In this document: piece by piece, positions 25,483-37,874 of the stretch
How positions within the stretch are numbered: the stretch's first letter is position 1
Layout: each line of letters starts with the position of its first letter
From: Acanthochlamys bracteata
Lineage: Eukaryota > Streptophyta > Magnoliopsida > Pandanales > Velloziaceae
Assembly: GCA_019914995.1 (NCBI GenBank)
Contig: CM034131.1
Location: 5,364,501 to 5,428,500 of the forward strand
Direction of reading: 5' to 3'
DNA: 64,000 nucleotides
The notes under the pieces: model-generated
The model's database searches: none
The model's input: only the letters and a program-made list of their open reading frames with translations
What the model was told of the DNA's origin: nothing
Translations under genes and position numbers: made by a program

Positions 25483-26030
25483 CTTACGGTGCCAATACAA
25501 GTTAATAAATAGTATTCGAATCGATTTATTTAATAATTATATTAGAATTGCTCAATTTTATTTCGATCTATATATTTAAATAAATTAAAATTATCAACCG
25601 TAATTTATCTTTTTCATATTGGGTCAAATTCGGATCAACTTATCTAATAATTGAAACTATTAAAATGAGAAGTATAACTAAACCTATAACAGTAATATAT
25701 AGGAAATTTGTAATGTAGTATATATTCAAGACAAGAAAAAATTAATTTCAACAAAATCTATAAATTTAGTAAAATATTAGTCAAGATATGATCAATTAAG
25801 CCAAAAATATATAAACTAAACTATAATTCGATATAATTATTCTAATTCTATTTAATTATCAATTATTATGTGCTGTATAAATAATTATATGAATTTATAT
25901 GGATTAATTTTGGATCAATCCGATCTGAAATTGATTCCTACCTATTTAATTTATTGGATTGATTTTGATTTGATCTAAAAGAGACCTGAATCTGTTTAAT
26001 ATTAAATTCGAATCTAGTTTAAATAGTTCC
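25483..26030 (-). mobile_element. Degenerate hAT-like element, copy 4
   Basis: It starts near GGTGCCAATA (compare GGTGGCAATA). It contains GGGTCAAATTCGGATCAACTT and TCTAATAATTGAAAC, which correspond to the GGTCAAATTCGGATCGGCC and TTTAATAATTAAAA words of the copy at 26603, in the same orientation. The far end is eroded and has no clear inverted repeat. Limits are approximate. Confidence 0.5.
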
Positions 26031-26602
26031 TTTTTGAATTGAGTTCACCGGTCAGAGTTTTATGTTGCCAACTTTAATCACAATTCAAGAATGTGATTAT
26101 CTACCAAAGAAAACCGTGTGATTTTGTTAAGCAGAGTAGAAAAAGCCTACAAAAGAGTTGTGTTTCTGTTTACTCCTTTGTTATTTCATCTTAAGATTGG
26201 AGCTCCACGTGTAACATGTTGTACTACGTACTTAAAATTTTTTTTTTAGATTTGTTAATACATACGGACAAAATTATTTTTCAACATTACTTCAATTCTT
26301 TAGATGGAGTGGTTCCTAAAATTAAAATAGCGTTCACAAGATTCTTTGAAAGTATGTTCTTCTACGCAAAGAATGTGTTTAACTCCAAATAAACTCATTT
26401 TTTTAAAAGTAAATTTTAAAAATTAAATTAAATTTTAAAAATATTTATTTTAAATTATTTATTTATTTTGTATTAAAATTAAGTTTGAAATAGTGAGTTG
26501 ATAACTAAGTCCAAAGTGCAACTCTATTAATGACGTAACTAATGTTTTTTTATAATGGAGAACAATAACACCAGAGTATCTTTCTAAACGATTTTTCCTA
26601 GC
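26031..26602. other. Spacer between two hAT-like copies
   Basis: AT-rich sequence with poly-T runs and no gene seen. A minus-strand open frame at 26459-26656 runs into the neighbouring element and is not a gene. Confidence 0.5.
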
Positions 26603-27449
26603 TAGGGGTGGCAATATGGGTCGGTTTCGAATCGACCCATTTAATAATCGGATCAAATTCGTTTAATCCTAACCTAACTTATGAATTTATACGGGTCAAA
26701 ATTGTCAACCCTAACCTAATCTACTAATAACCAGGTCAAATTCGGATCGGCCTATTTAATAATTAAAATTATTAATTATTAATTTTATATTTTAAGCTTC
26801 AGTGAAATTATAAGATCAGTTCGAATGAAAGTGGACGATATTTTTACTGACGAGATATAATTATGTCCGACAAAATATGCATTCCTTAATGTCTTCATCG
26901 GTCCTTACAATATAAAAAAATATATTATTTTTATTTTTTAAGAAGATATGATAACAGCTGAAATTTATGATTATAAATACATATTAATAATTTCGATAAA
27001 AGTTTTAATAAATATATCTATTTAACAAAATTTTCATAAAAATCTTTATACGAAATCTAAATTCGTCATTAAATAGGTACATAGTACTATTTTCGATAAT
27101 ATTATAATTTTCATCTTACACTATTTTACTAAGTTATAAAAATAAAAAATTAATTATAAATACAATATAATTTAATAGTTTGTAAATAACTATTATCGAT
27201 TATTTTTATTGCCAATATTTTATTATATGGTAAGAAAAAATCAAGAATTGTTCCTTCAAACAGTGATATTTCGGATTGGTGGATCAATTTCGGATTAACT
27301 CGGGTCGATCCATTTAATAACCGGGTCAAATTGTTCAATCTTAATCCAACCCATATATTTATAAGGTTCAAATTTTTCAACACTAATCTAAATTAAACAG
27401 GTCGGTTTCGAATTAAATTTTCGGATCGGATCATATATTACCACCCCTA
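26603..27449 (-). mobile_element. Non-autonomous hAT-like element, copy 2 (inverted)
   Basis: An 847-bp element starts TAGGGGTGGCAATAT and ends ATATTACCACCCCTA. It is flanked by TTCCTAGC and TTCCCAGC (7/8 match), the 8-bp target duplication expected for the hAT superfamily. The interior (for example GACGAGATATAATTATGTCC and AATGTCTTCATCGG) is the reverse complement of the interior of the element at 2739-3598. No transposase is encoded. Confidence 0.86.
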
Positions 27450-28519
27450 TTCCCAGCTGTTATTATTCTTATATACCGAATCCAAACTAATAAAAATCAA
27501 GAAATGAAAGAGTGGGAGAGAGAAGGAAAGTAAAGGAGAGAGACGGCGGGCCAGGGTCTGACTTCCACTATCAGCAGGAAACATGTAAACAATCTGGAAA
27601 GTGAGATCCCTCGAACAAAAAGGCTCGCCACAATTGCTTGTATTCAGGAATTCAAATTATTCCTCATCACTACCATTACTCATTCAAGTTCTTTTCTCTT
27701 TCAATAAAGTGCTCATTTTGGTTGCCTATCAATCCCAATTGCCATTGCCGTCCCTAGCTAATAATACAGCGTATAGTATTACAAAGCACATCAAGAAGGG
27801 AAACAATAACCTTCATCTTTCTCATTCCAAACTCCACCGTTGTACTAAATTCAGAACTTAGCTAGCTACCATAAATATGGACACATTGTTAGTTAGGCTT
27901 CTAAGTATATCATACAAATTATTATAAAGTTAAATCTTCTCCCACTGGATTATATAAATTGTAATGATTTTGATAACTTCAGTGCGGGAAATGTTACATC
28001 TATGTGAAAGCAGGAAAAAACGTACATAGCGTGTCCACATCACTCTACAGTTATGAGATACAATGGAGCATATATACATCCTTGATACAAGAAGCTCTAC
28101 TCTAAACGGATGCATATATATAACTAGAGAAGCTGTGTGGATGCGCTATGTGCATATCTGCATGCGCAACTTCTTGAGCTAGCCTTTTTTTTTTTCTGTC
28201 TATATCCTTGAAAATATAATAATACAACATATAAAATATTGAATATTAATATATATCAGTATTATTCCCTCCATCATCATTATCCTTGTAGCTGCCCCAA
28301 CAAAGCCTGTCTGTCAGAAGGTTAGGGTCACCAACTTTTCCCTTTCCCATTCCCTCTCTCTTAACTTCTTCACTTTAATTCAGTAGCTCCTTTGATTTGC
28401 TAGATTAAAGTTGTCAAGAAGTTACATAACTAGCTAAGGATAATGAATATCTCCACTTGTCTTAGCTTCCTTCTACTCTCAGTTCTTCAACGTCTTTCGA
28501 CTTCTGATAGTGATCATCT
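27450..28519. other. 3' flank of bHLH gene
   Basis: No independent gene is supported. A purine-rich GAGAGA tract lies at 27509-27545. 28025-28045 and 28135-28155 contain related words in inverted orientation (ACATAGCG.GTCCACA and TGTGGATGCGCTATGT). This could form a weak stem in the 3' region of the minus-strand gene; it is not called as an RNA. Confidence 0.4.
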
Positions 28520-30836
28520 CTACCTGTATGTCCCTCCAAATGTTGGTGTCCAGAAGTCAGCCGGTGTTTCACTTGCCACAGGGTATGTGCTTGATATCGG
28601 AACTAGACATAGTCCTCGACTTCTTAGGTCTTGTTTTGGCCCCTCTCCATCCTTGGACTTATCAGCACCCTGATGAAAAAGCAATAACCAACAAATCATA
28701 CTTTAGTTAATGTCTTGTAAAAGCAAATGGCTTCCTAGATCCTTACTGCTTCTGTTCATTACAACGAATGAGCAGTATGCATTTTCATATATGTACAAAA
28801 TCAAACAAGAAAAGTTTATATACATGTATCTACCTGTTGGTTTTGCATGGGATTTCCATTACTGTTCAAGTATGGAGTGCTCAAAACCTAGAATTGGAGA
28901 GAATTAATAATCAATGTTAGATCTGATCATGATTATGAACAACTATATACAAGAATTATGAATATAATGAATAAGTTTCTTCATAGGATGAAATGGTCAT
29001 TATGAGAATGTAAAAAGAAAAGCGTCGAAGAGAAGACTTACACCAACTTGTTCATGAAGGAACTTGATGTACACAATTGCCTCATGGAGGACTGATGCAG
29101 TATCAGTCTGGGGAAAGAGACCGCAATCAATTCAACGATCAGTTAGAAAAAGATGGACAATGAGTAGCACGGGGAATATCACTCGATGATAGATTGAGAA
29201 AAAAGATAAGATGTGAATGAATGAAGAAAACTATCTAGCTTTACCTTTCCAAAAGGTGAAACTAACTGCTGCAGCGCAGTGATTCGGTCCCCTAGCTTCT
29301 CTTTCCTTACCTATAGATGGAAGAACAAATATAAGAATGTATGGATCTTGCGGAAGTCATGAATCTGATAAGAACTTTCAGTACCTTAAACGTCGGTAAA
29401 GGCGATGGAGTTTCGATTCTTGGCTTTTTAAATGCAGGTTCACTCACTCCTTTTTTAGCTGTTACAGAACCGGAATCTCGCGCTCCTTCAGTGTTGGACT
29501 TCAAGAAGGTTTCAAGTAAATAACTTAGTTGGATTAGTTTGAATGAATTCAATGAACAAACTAAAATGACTATTAATATCTCAGGAGTTGAGAGAAGATT
29601 CTACATATACTCACTTTGGCTGTATGAGCACTGAGCAGTGGTTTCTGATCAAAGTTTTGTGAGCTGAACTGCGCTGTGGCGGGTGGGTAAAACCCGGCAG
29701 TAGAGGCGTTCCAGAAAGGAGTGTTGTTGGAAAACTGCAGCGGATTGATTGGTGCCTGCTTTGGCGATGGCGGTAGATTATTCTTAGTGAAGTTAGGAAA
29801 TTTTCCCCATGCTAGTGATTGCTGGGACAAATCAGTCAGTTCGACACCGGAGTTGCTATTGTAGTTTGTTATCTGGTTATTATAAAAGTGTTGCTGCTGC
29901 TGCTGCTGCTGCTTGTTGGTATCTGGTTCAAGTAAGCTCTGAAGCAGCGTTGAAGGTAAACCGTACGAGGTAGACGGAGAAAGAGGGAAGCCAGGTTCAC
30001 GACCGGAGGTGAGGTTGTGTTGATCCAGTAATAGGTTCTGGTTCATGTCCTTGAACAGATTTGCCGTGAAATCTCCAGCACTAGTCTGGTCTTGATTGGA
30101 TTCTTGAAGCATGGTTTGGAATCCTGATGAATCACTTCTTCCACTACCCCTACTACACCAGATAATCAAGTAGATATAAGTCTGCAAAATTATTATCACA
30201 TATATACCGGAAAATATCAAAAAGATGATTGACTTAATTAACTTGTATGTGCAGCAAATATTTAGCCATTAATATTTCTTGGATACTAAAGGTTGGTGAG
30301 TTTTGTAGTACATATAATATACTACTAGGAACAAGTAGTAAGAATAAATTTAAGCTGAAACTGTAATCAATCTGCTTCGAGAATGGAAAAGGAATCATCT
30401 GAAGTTTCAATGATAGAAATAAAGAAATCAAGCTAACAACTTACAAGAAGGGTCGGCTCCAATCTAGGGTGCCTGGAGATGGAAGGCCAAAGCCACCCAT
30501 ATGTAGCGTTGTTGAATCGATGAAAGATCCAACTCCAGCGATACCTATATGATCAGAATTAGCTTGAGCCTTATGTACTGTATCTTGGTTAGTAATAGAG
30601 CTGCCAGAGCCGGAGCATGAACCAGCAGGCTCTTCTCCGGACAAGGCTTTTCCTTGATCAGTCAAATCTGCAGCGACAGCAGTACTGCCCCAACTGAGTT
30701 CTCCGTTACCGATACTGGTTATCGAAGTAGAGCAAGATATAGTCGCCATCGGCAGACCGTCGAATCCGCTGGTCCTCGCCGTGCTCCACCAGCTGCTACT
30801 ACATGTTCCTGCTGCCGTCTGGAACTCTTCTGCCAT
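28520..30836 (-). CDS. Atypical bHLH transcription factor, bHLH112/123/133 group (459 aa)
   Basis: Seven exons on the minus strand: 30836-30445, 30152-29615, 29498-29385, 29310-29245, 29107-29042, 28887-28834 and 28669-28520, all GT-AG, 1380 nt with stop. The bHLH is split over two 66-nt exons (residues 349-370 and 371-392): [21 protein letters not shown] is helix 1, KTDTASV the loop and [15 protein letters not shown] helix 2. It is preceded by [17 protein letters not shown] in place of a canonical basic region, so the His-Glu-Arg E-box contacts are absent. This is the signature of the plant group containing bHLH112, 123 and 133. A seven-Gln run lies at 212-218. The C-terminus [13 protein letters not shown] matches group members. 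It is probably a nuclear regulator binding non-E-box sites or acting as a partner; targets are unknown. The start is the first ATG after a TATA box. Confidence 0.95.
29891..29912 (-). repeat. CAG/CTG trinucleotide run encoding polyglutamine
   Basis: A pure CTG run on the plus strand (CAG on the coding strand) encodes seven consecutive glutamines in exon 2 of the bHLH gene. Such runs are length-variable between individuals and would make a convenient polymorphic marker. Confidence 0.9.
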
Positions 30837-30958
30837 TGCTTTCCCTTCCCTATCTACGGTCTCTATCTCTATGCTATTATAATGTTTTTCTTGTTTCAGT
30901 GTTGGAATATTTTTGTTAATGGATGAAGAAGAGAAGGTTTGAGTTCAGAGAGCATGAG

Positions 30959-30967
30959 AATATATAC
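30959..30967 (-). promoter_or_regulatory. TATA box of bHLH gene
   Basis: On the minus strand GCTGTATATATTC lies about 125 bp before the start codon, a normal distance for a plant core promoter and leader. Confidence 0.6.
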
Positions 30968-31200
30968 AGCGAGAAAAGGATCAGATCGTCAGGGATGTAG
31001 CTGCTAGAAGTGTTTGGTTGAACAATATAGTGGTGCTGTTTTGGGTTTGACATTTTATTAATAAATAATAATAAATTCTAATCCTAGAGAGGGAACAAAG
31101 GAATCATTGTACCTTATTATCAAATTTTGTTTCATTCTCTCCTTGTTTTAGGGTAGTGTTTTATGGGGATTTGGATACTAGTTTAATATTTAGTGCAGCG

Positions 31201-31960
31201 CATGGTTATCAGATCCGAGACCGACTCATTCCGGTCGATCTGAAAATCGTCGATTCGGTCAATAAATCAGTCCGAATTTATAACAAAATTATTTATACAA
31301 TCGACTCGTTTTGATCCAATTTGACTCATTTTGATCCGTTTCAACCCGATCGCTGGATTGAAAAACTTTTTAAAAATTAATTAAAAAATTTTAAATTAAT
31401 AATATATTTAATGCAAAAATATTTATTAATAGTCCTATATTGAAAAATAATATATAGTTTAAATTTTATATTTGGATGTGATAATGTAAAAATATAATTG
31501 ATTATATCTTATTTGTAAATATCAATTATTAGTGATTTTTAAATTTTTATATTGTAGAATATTTAGACTCAAATATGTATACCTAAAAAAGTTAATTATA
31601 TCTCTTTTATGATTTATCTATTTTATGATTTTATTTTTTTCTAATCTCCTAATTTATTTAAATATTTTTCATTATAAATTTTAGTTGTTATTATTATTAT
31701 TGGTGGTGGCAATACTTCAATTTTCGTTGTGATTGTTGTTACTATTATTATTGATAGTAATGTCATAATAAAAATATTTTAATTTTTTGCTATAATTGCT
31801 GTTGCTATTATTATTGATAATTCATTGACAATAAATTTTTTTATTGTCATTATTATTATTAATTAAAATATTTTAATATTATTAATTTGACAGTTTGATC
31901 TGAAAATTATGATTCGAATAATTTTTTGATTCGATGTTCGGTCTGATTTTTATAACTATG
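31201..31960. mobile_element. Non-autonomous hAT-like element, second family
   Basis: A 760-bp unit starts CATGGTTATCAGATC and ends GATTTTTATAACTATG, with imperfect terminal inverted repeats that extend into a CGGTC(T/C)GA-rich subterminal zone. The flanks GTGCAGCG and CTGTAGCG match at 6 of 8, consistent with an aged 8-bp duplication. Simple ATT/GTTATT repeats lie inside (31687-31870). It has no coding capacity. It lies about 230 bp upstream of the bHLH TATA box. Confidence 0.66.
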
Positions 31961-32979
31961 CTGTAGCGTTGGGAAATTTATCATGGCAAACATTTTGCTT
32001 GGGTGGCAGGCGTGATTGTGTTTTTGACCACTGAAAGAATGGCACGTGTGACGTTCGGTGTTTCCATTTTCATTCTAAAAGTTTGTTAGATTATACAAAA
32101 TTCATTTTTCTTATCAAAATTTAATTCAAATGTACTTATTTATTTACCGTATTTCAACATTTTTGAACTCATTTTTAATTTTATTTTTAATTGATTTCAA
32201 ATCTATCAAACTTAGTTTCAAAAAATTCATAACTTAACTAATTTCAATTATGTAAATTAGTTAGTTACTACTAATTTTAGTTTTGAAGTGAATTATGATC
32301 AAATTTATTATGATAAAATAACAGCATTCGTATAAGACTTACAGTTAATAAACATTTTACTTACTGCCTAACAACTTAATTTTACTTAATTTAATATGAT
32401 TTTTAAATTCTTATTTATATTTGTCCTTAATTAGTTTTTGTGTTAACATATACTTTTTCGTGTCATGATATTGATATTTGAAGTAACTTCTTTAATGTGT
32501 AGAATATAATCTTCGTAAAAATTTTATCTAGTAATAGTTTTAAAAGTTATAACTTGGAAGTAACGGTTCATATATTTTACATATATTAAGCTTATTTAAG
32601 TGTAGCAAATCTAGACTAGAACATTAAACAAATCTTTATGTCTCTTTTTGGAGAATAAAGTATTTATATTAGAAATGATATTATTAGGATAGAAAAAATG
32701 AACGTTCGTGGGCTAAAGAAAACTCCAAATTTTAAGGATTAAACGCACTCTTTCTTTATGTAATTAATTAGTTTAAAGGTAACCATTTTTCTATTCCTGG
32801 CTACTAAAGTGTATGTAAATTTAAATTTTAAGAACAGAAAAAAGAAGAAATGAACCGCAAGGTGATCATGAGATGCATTTGAATCTATTCTCTTTAAGCC
32901 AAACATGCATCTTTGTTATCGTTTTCATAAAAACCTATGCTTAACACATTTGTCAAAATTATTTCTTCGTATTTTCGTA
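31961..32979. other. AT-rich spacer
   Basis: No gene or element ends found. CACGTG occurs at 32043-32048, about 1.2 kb from the bHLH start codon, but its relevance is unknown. Confidence 0.5.
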
Positions 32980-33509
32980 TGGGTGGCAAATTTTAACCCG
33001 AACTGAGAAGATTGAATTCGGATCAAGTTTTAATCGGATTCGGATTAATTTCGGGTCCATTCGAAAATGATCCAAAAATTTTAAATGAGTTCGAATAAGA
33101 TTCGAATTGATCCAAAATTGATCCGTTTAACTATTTATATATTATATATTACTTAATAATTAGAAAACAATTTAAATTTAATTTGTATATATATTTTTTA
33201 ATTTATCTTAATTTATAATTTTTATTTAATTTTTAAATTTTATCAAAATTAATATTTTTCTTTTAAATATATCACAATTTAATAATTTTTATATATTATT
33301 AATAAAAATTGATATTTATACTTTTTATTTTAATAATTTTAATTATTAAATAGGTTGATCCGAATTTGATCCGATTATAAATATGTTGGATTAAAATTGA
33401 CAATTTTGATATATATAAATAAATAGATCAGATTAGAGTTGAATAATTTTGACTCGATTATTATATAGGTCGATTCGAAATCGATATAGGAATTCGAATT
33501 GTGACCCTA
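32980..33509 (+). mobile_element. Degenerate hAT-like element, copy 3
   Basis: It starts GGGTGGCAAATTTTAACCCG and ends near GTGACCCTA. Its right half (TTTTAATTATTAAATAGG, TGATCCGAATTTGATCCG, TTGACAATTTTGA) aligns with the right end of the element at 2739-3598 in the same orientation. The interior is shorter (about 530 bp total). The left half is eroded. Confidence 0.62.
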
Positions 33510-33702
33510 ATATTTCAGCATGAAGACTTATTGCTGTATATGTGTCCCTAGTATTAGGAGATAGACTGGACCTATTTCAGCATGAAGCATGCAATTAAGT
33601 CATTGATAACATTAACTATGTAATCGATTTAATGATCCAATATATTAACTTTTCTTTATTCATTAGACATAATTTGACTACCTAAGTCAAAACAGAGGAC
33701 TT

Positions 33703-33971
33703 GGGAGCGTTTGGGATTGCTTATGAAATGAAACTTTTATAAAATAGAGGATATTTTTATCTTTTTTGAAAAACGAGCTCTATTTTTTTTACTTCAAAAA
33801 AAATAATAAAAATATGCAATAAAAAGATCTCACTTCGTAAAATTTTTCTACACTTTCTAAATTTCTCAATAAATTTTTTATATACTTATAAAATATATAT
33901 TGAAAAACGTAAAATGAAGAAAAGTTAAAAAAAACTGATAAACTGCTTATGAAACGGAGAACCAAACGCCC
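33703..33971 (+). mobile_element. MITE, GCGTTTGG family (copy 1)
   Basis: A 269-bp element starts GGGAGCGTTTGGGATTGC and ends GGAGAACCAAACGCCC. It shares nearly its whole interior (CTTCAAAAAAAATAATAAAA, GATCTCACTTCGTAAAATTT) with the element at 34034. Termini resemble PIF/Harbinger-type MITEs. No coding capacity. Flanking triplets do not match here. Confidence 0.76.
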
Positions 33972-34033
33972 GTCATAGGGCATCTGTTACCTGCCTTTGA
34001 CAAGAATAACTGCCTAATTCATGAATCATTTTA

Positions 34034-34300
34034 GGGGGCGTTTGGGATTGCTTATGAAATAAAGCTTTGTGAAATAGAGAATATTTTTGTTTTTTTGAAA
34101 AATGAGCTATATTTTTTTATTTCAAAAAAAATAATAAAAATATGCAATAAAAAGATCTCACTTCGTAAAATTTTTCTACACTTTTTAAATTTTTAAATAA
34201 ATTTTTTATATACTTATAAAATATGTATTAAAAAACGTAAAATAGAAAAAATTAAGAAAAAAAGATAAGTAGCTTTTGAAACGGAGAACCAAACAGCCCC
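34034..34300 (+). mobile_element. MITE, GCGTTTGG family (copy 2, TTA duplication)
   Basis: A 267-bp element starts GGGGGCGTTTGGGATTGC and ends CCAAACAGCCCC, with perfect TTA triplets on both sides (34031-34033, 34301-34303). It is a close relative, in the same orientation, of the element that ends 62 bp upstream. Confidence 0.82.
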
Positions 34301-35606
34301 TTACATTTCTTTAGGAACGTTTTCTCAAAAAACTTCCTTAAATAAGAAGTGATTTCTTGAAAAAGAACTACAACAAGTCCTTAACAATAACATCTCTATC
34401 TGTATCTATATAGACAAAATTATTTCACTAGTAATATTTTAGCATTGGTTGACAATATATTTGCAAATCAAAGCATCTTCTTAAGAGTAGAGTTGTTCCA
34501 AATGAATACAACAAACGAGTGACAGAAATAAACAACTGTTTCTTAAAAACTTAGCCATCAAATGCACCTCTCTGATAAATGATTAGTTTAATATTTAGAG
34601 AACATAACAGGAACTGCAATTAGACAATTATTTAGTTCATTAAATAATGTTTAACCTCACAACAATAATAATAATAATGAAAAAATGTTACTAGCAACAA
34701 AAGGCCTCATTATTAACAATGATTTGTTGCCCTTCTATTCTTGCATCTTAATGAAGAATGTTTCCGCCGGCTCCAAATTTGTAGTTTGCATTTGAGACAA
34801 CAATCATCAGAAAGATTGACTTCTCCTATGAGAATATTTTCAAAAAAATTTATATATAATAATTTTATGAGGTACAATTCAGTCATTTTTTTTAATTCTA
34901 AAAATTCTACAAACTATAGAAAAATTATTTAGCTAGAAAAGTAAAGTGCGTTTTAAAAACACAACTCGAAACAACCTCTTAATCATAGATATGGCCTAAA
35001 CTGGTCCATCCTAAATCCTTAGAAAACCTTATTCTCATCGCAATAGACTTGATCTTTGCTGGCACGATCAAATACCATTTGCATCAGTAGATTACCTGAC
35101 TGCAATGGACCATGACCAGAGCGTGCTCATTATCTATCAAAAAGCTTAACCAGATGGATGAGAATTTAATATGAAGTTTATTAAAAATAATGAGTTTATT
35201 CCACATCAAGTTTTGTCTTAATTTTCAGGAGCAATAATAAGAACAACTTGATTCTTAAGAGATGATCAATTATGCTATATATGCTAGGGAAGAAACAGGT
35301 AATAATATATTCGATTATGAATGTCAGTTCAGTGATAAATAGTTTGTTATCAAAGCAAAATCTTGAAATCATTAAAAGCAAATTTGAAGGTTTTGCTTAA
35401 TTGCAAGGTTATCCATGTCTTGTAATATATTGCAATTGGAACTTTGCTTTTCAAGGATGACATGCAATAGATTAAACAAACCAATATGCTTTTCAAATTT
35501 TGAATCCACTAATTCCAAAATAATATTGTTTCTAATAAACAATTTTGGTATTGACTAGTTAACAAGAGTCAAGTACGTACTTAGTCTACCTCAATAATTT
35601 AATATA
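34301..35606. other. Spacer, nothing recognised
   Basis: AT-rich DNA with an AATAAT run at 34664-34678. Open frames (34741-34932, 35196-35381) have no recognisable homology. Confidence 0.5.
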
Positions 35607-35862
35607 GAGCGTTTGAGATTGCTTATAAAATGAAATTTTTTTAAGACGAAATATATTCTTATTCTTTTTGAAAAATAAACTATATTTTTTTTACTTCTAA
35701 AAAATAATAAAAATATGCAATAAAAAGATTTCATTACGTAAAATTTTTTTACAGTTTCTAAATTTTTAAATAAATTTTTTAAATATTTATAAAATATATA
35801 TTGAAAAACGTAAAATAGAGAAAAGTTAAAAAACAGCTTACGAAATGCCATGCAAAACGCGC
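35607..35862 (+). mobile_element. MITE, GCGTTTGG family (copy 3, diverged)
   Basis: It starts GAGCGTTTGAGATTGCTTAT and ends CATGCAAAACGCGC, with the family interior (AAAATAATAAAAATATGCAA, TCATTACGTAAAATTTTT). It is diverged from copies 1 and 2. The minus-strand open frame across it is not a gene. Confidence 0.7.
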
Positions 35863-36387
35863 TAAATTATTAAAACTCTATAAGAATATAACCACTTAGT
35901 TCTTAGTTAGTGGGTCAACATCTTCTTGACATGAGTCTTCAAAAAAAGAGTTAAATACCTAGCTATTGAGTCAAAAACTATGACGTACAAATGCTTAACC
36001 ACCCTCGCACCAGGACCACTTAGACAATTAAACCTGATCCTCCATCCAAACCACCTAAGTATTTCTTATCACTACAATTCAGTTGCACAAAGAATTTTTC
36101 AATTAGTCAATTGTTTAAGTAGTCTATGTACATAAAATTTTTGAAACTTCAGCAATTAGAGCGTATCCTTTACCTTATTCCTTGATCCTGCCCTGAGCAT
36201 TTTGCAAATAACCTATACCGTTGGCCTTTTTTGGGAGTTGTTGCTTCCTTTTTGTTTTTGTTTTTGTTTTTTTTTTTTTTTTGCTTTTTTGCTTGGGCCG
36301 TTGTATCCTTTTATTTCTTTACCGCTCCCTTATCCCTACATAAGATAGATAACTTTAAACAGCTAGATATGAGGATAACTTCTCAGC
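35863..36387. other. Spacer with poly-T tract
   Basis: No gene seen. TTTTTG repeats and a 15-T run lie at 36250-36282. Confidence 0.5.
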
Positions 36388-37046
36388 AGTATTTTTAAAA
36401 ATCAATCCAGTGCTTGATCTAAAAATATTATCGGTTCACCGGGCCATCAAATTGACCCACTAAATTAAATTTTATTAAATAAATATTAATATTATAAATA
36501 TAATATATATATTATATAATATTTATCATAGCAGTTATTTAAAAAAATTAAAATATTATTACTACAATAAATTAAATATATTTTTTGAAGTTATATCTCT
36601 CAATTTTGAAGTAATAGTCATCAAGAATCAAGACAATAACCAAAAGGTTCAAAATATAAAAAATCTCAATATTTTAAACTTACAAATTAGCTATGATATA
36701 TATAATTATGTATAATTGCTTGTCGTCTTATACATATAGTAAGAATTAGCAGAGCAGAGATGATCCGGCGGCGATTAATAAAGTGTGGTACCAACAGCAA
36801 TGATCAGCGGTTGAGAACGACAGCAAAAGAAGGGGGATGGAGATTTAGAGACTTACCAGAAATGGTTCATAACATCGGGTCAATCCGTTCCACCGAATTA
36901 TTGGATTATCCAAAGACGATCTGATTGATTTGAAATTTATCAAATTTGTTGCATACCGAATTATTCTACTCATTCAATCCTAAATTAGTACCTAATCGTC
37001 TAACTCTGAATCAATCCGGCCGAGTGAAGTTGGATTTTAAAATACT
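36388..37046. mobile_element. Possible degenerate DNA element
   Basis: AGTATTTTTAAAAATC at the left is the approximate inverse of GGATTTTAAAATACT at the right. Subterminal zones hold CCGG/GGTCAATCCG words like those of the hAT-like families. No target duplication was found. The limits and class are tentative. Confidence 0.42.
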
Positions 37047-37874
37047 ATTTTGCAAAATAATGATCGACTATGGCAGATGTAACACATTTCATTGATCTGA
37101 TATCAAGAGTTTCATTTCTAATTATTCTCTGTATTCTTTTTATCCTGCAAAAAGAATAGCCAAAAAAATCTATCTGAATATATTTATAATTAAATATAAT
37201 ATATATATATATATATTCTTGCACATTGTTGTGCTACTGCACTTCAAATATTTATCCGTTTAAAAAAATTTCTGCTCGTTACTTTCTAAGTTAAAAAATG
37301 ACTATTATATTGATACAAATTCAAATATATTTTCTCCAATTTATAATCAATTATACAGTTATTTTATGCTCGGCAACCTTTTCTTTTTTAAGAAAAGAAT
37401 GACACCAATCAATAAATTTAAAAAACAAAAAAGGAAATGACATACATGTTAACCGTCGCCGGCGTTGGCGGTTGACAAAACCAGTACTTGTAATTCATTA
37501 AGAATGATAACTTTTATTTTTATTTTTTATTTTTAGAAACCCACTAATCTCAAACCGTGGTGACACTTCTCGCACTTGTCTATATATATATAATATTATT
37601 TAAATTGTTTTAATTTTTTAGTTTTTTAATAGAAAGTGATACAAACATAAGATGTTAGTAGCGATTCTCTCGCTCACGTATACAAAACATTTAGAAGTTC
37701 ATTTTTTTATGTTCTAAAATTAATTTTAAAATAAATTATATGGATAACTTATACATAATAAAAATTTTTATATACCTAAATTTTAATTATTTCAATAAAA
37801 TAAATAAATTTGTTTTAAATAAATTTTGTTTCTATAAAGTTTTTTTAGTTTAAATACTTCTATATATTCTTTTA
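37047..37874. other. AT-rich spacer with AT microsatellites
   Basis: An (AT)n run lies at 37196-37216 and another at 37580-37592. CGTCGCCGGCGTTGGCGG at 37455 is a small GC-rich patch in an otherwise AT-rich stretch. No gene was recognised. Confidence 0.5.

Noticed and set aside
29573..30220. 215-codon open frame taken as a separate gene
   Set aside because: Only 30152-29615 is coding, as exon 2 of the bHLH gene. Both ends run into introns with clear GT and AG borders.
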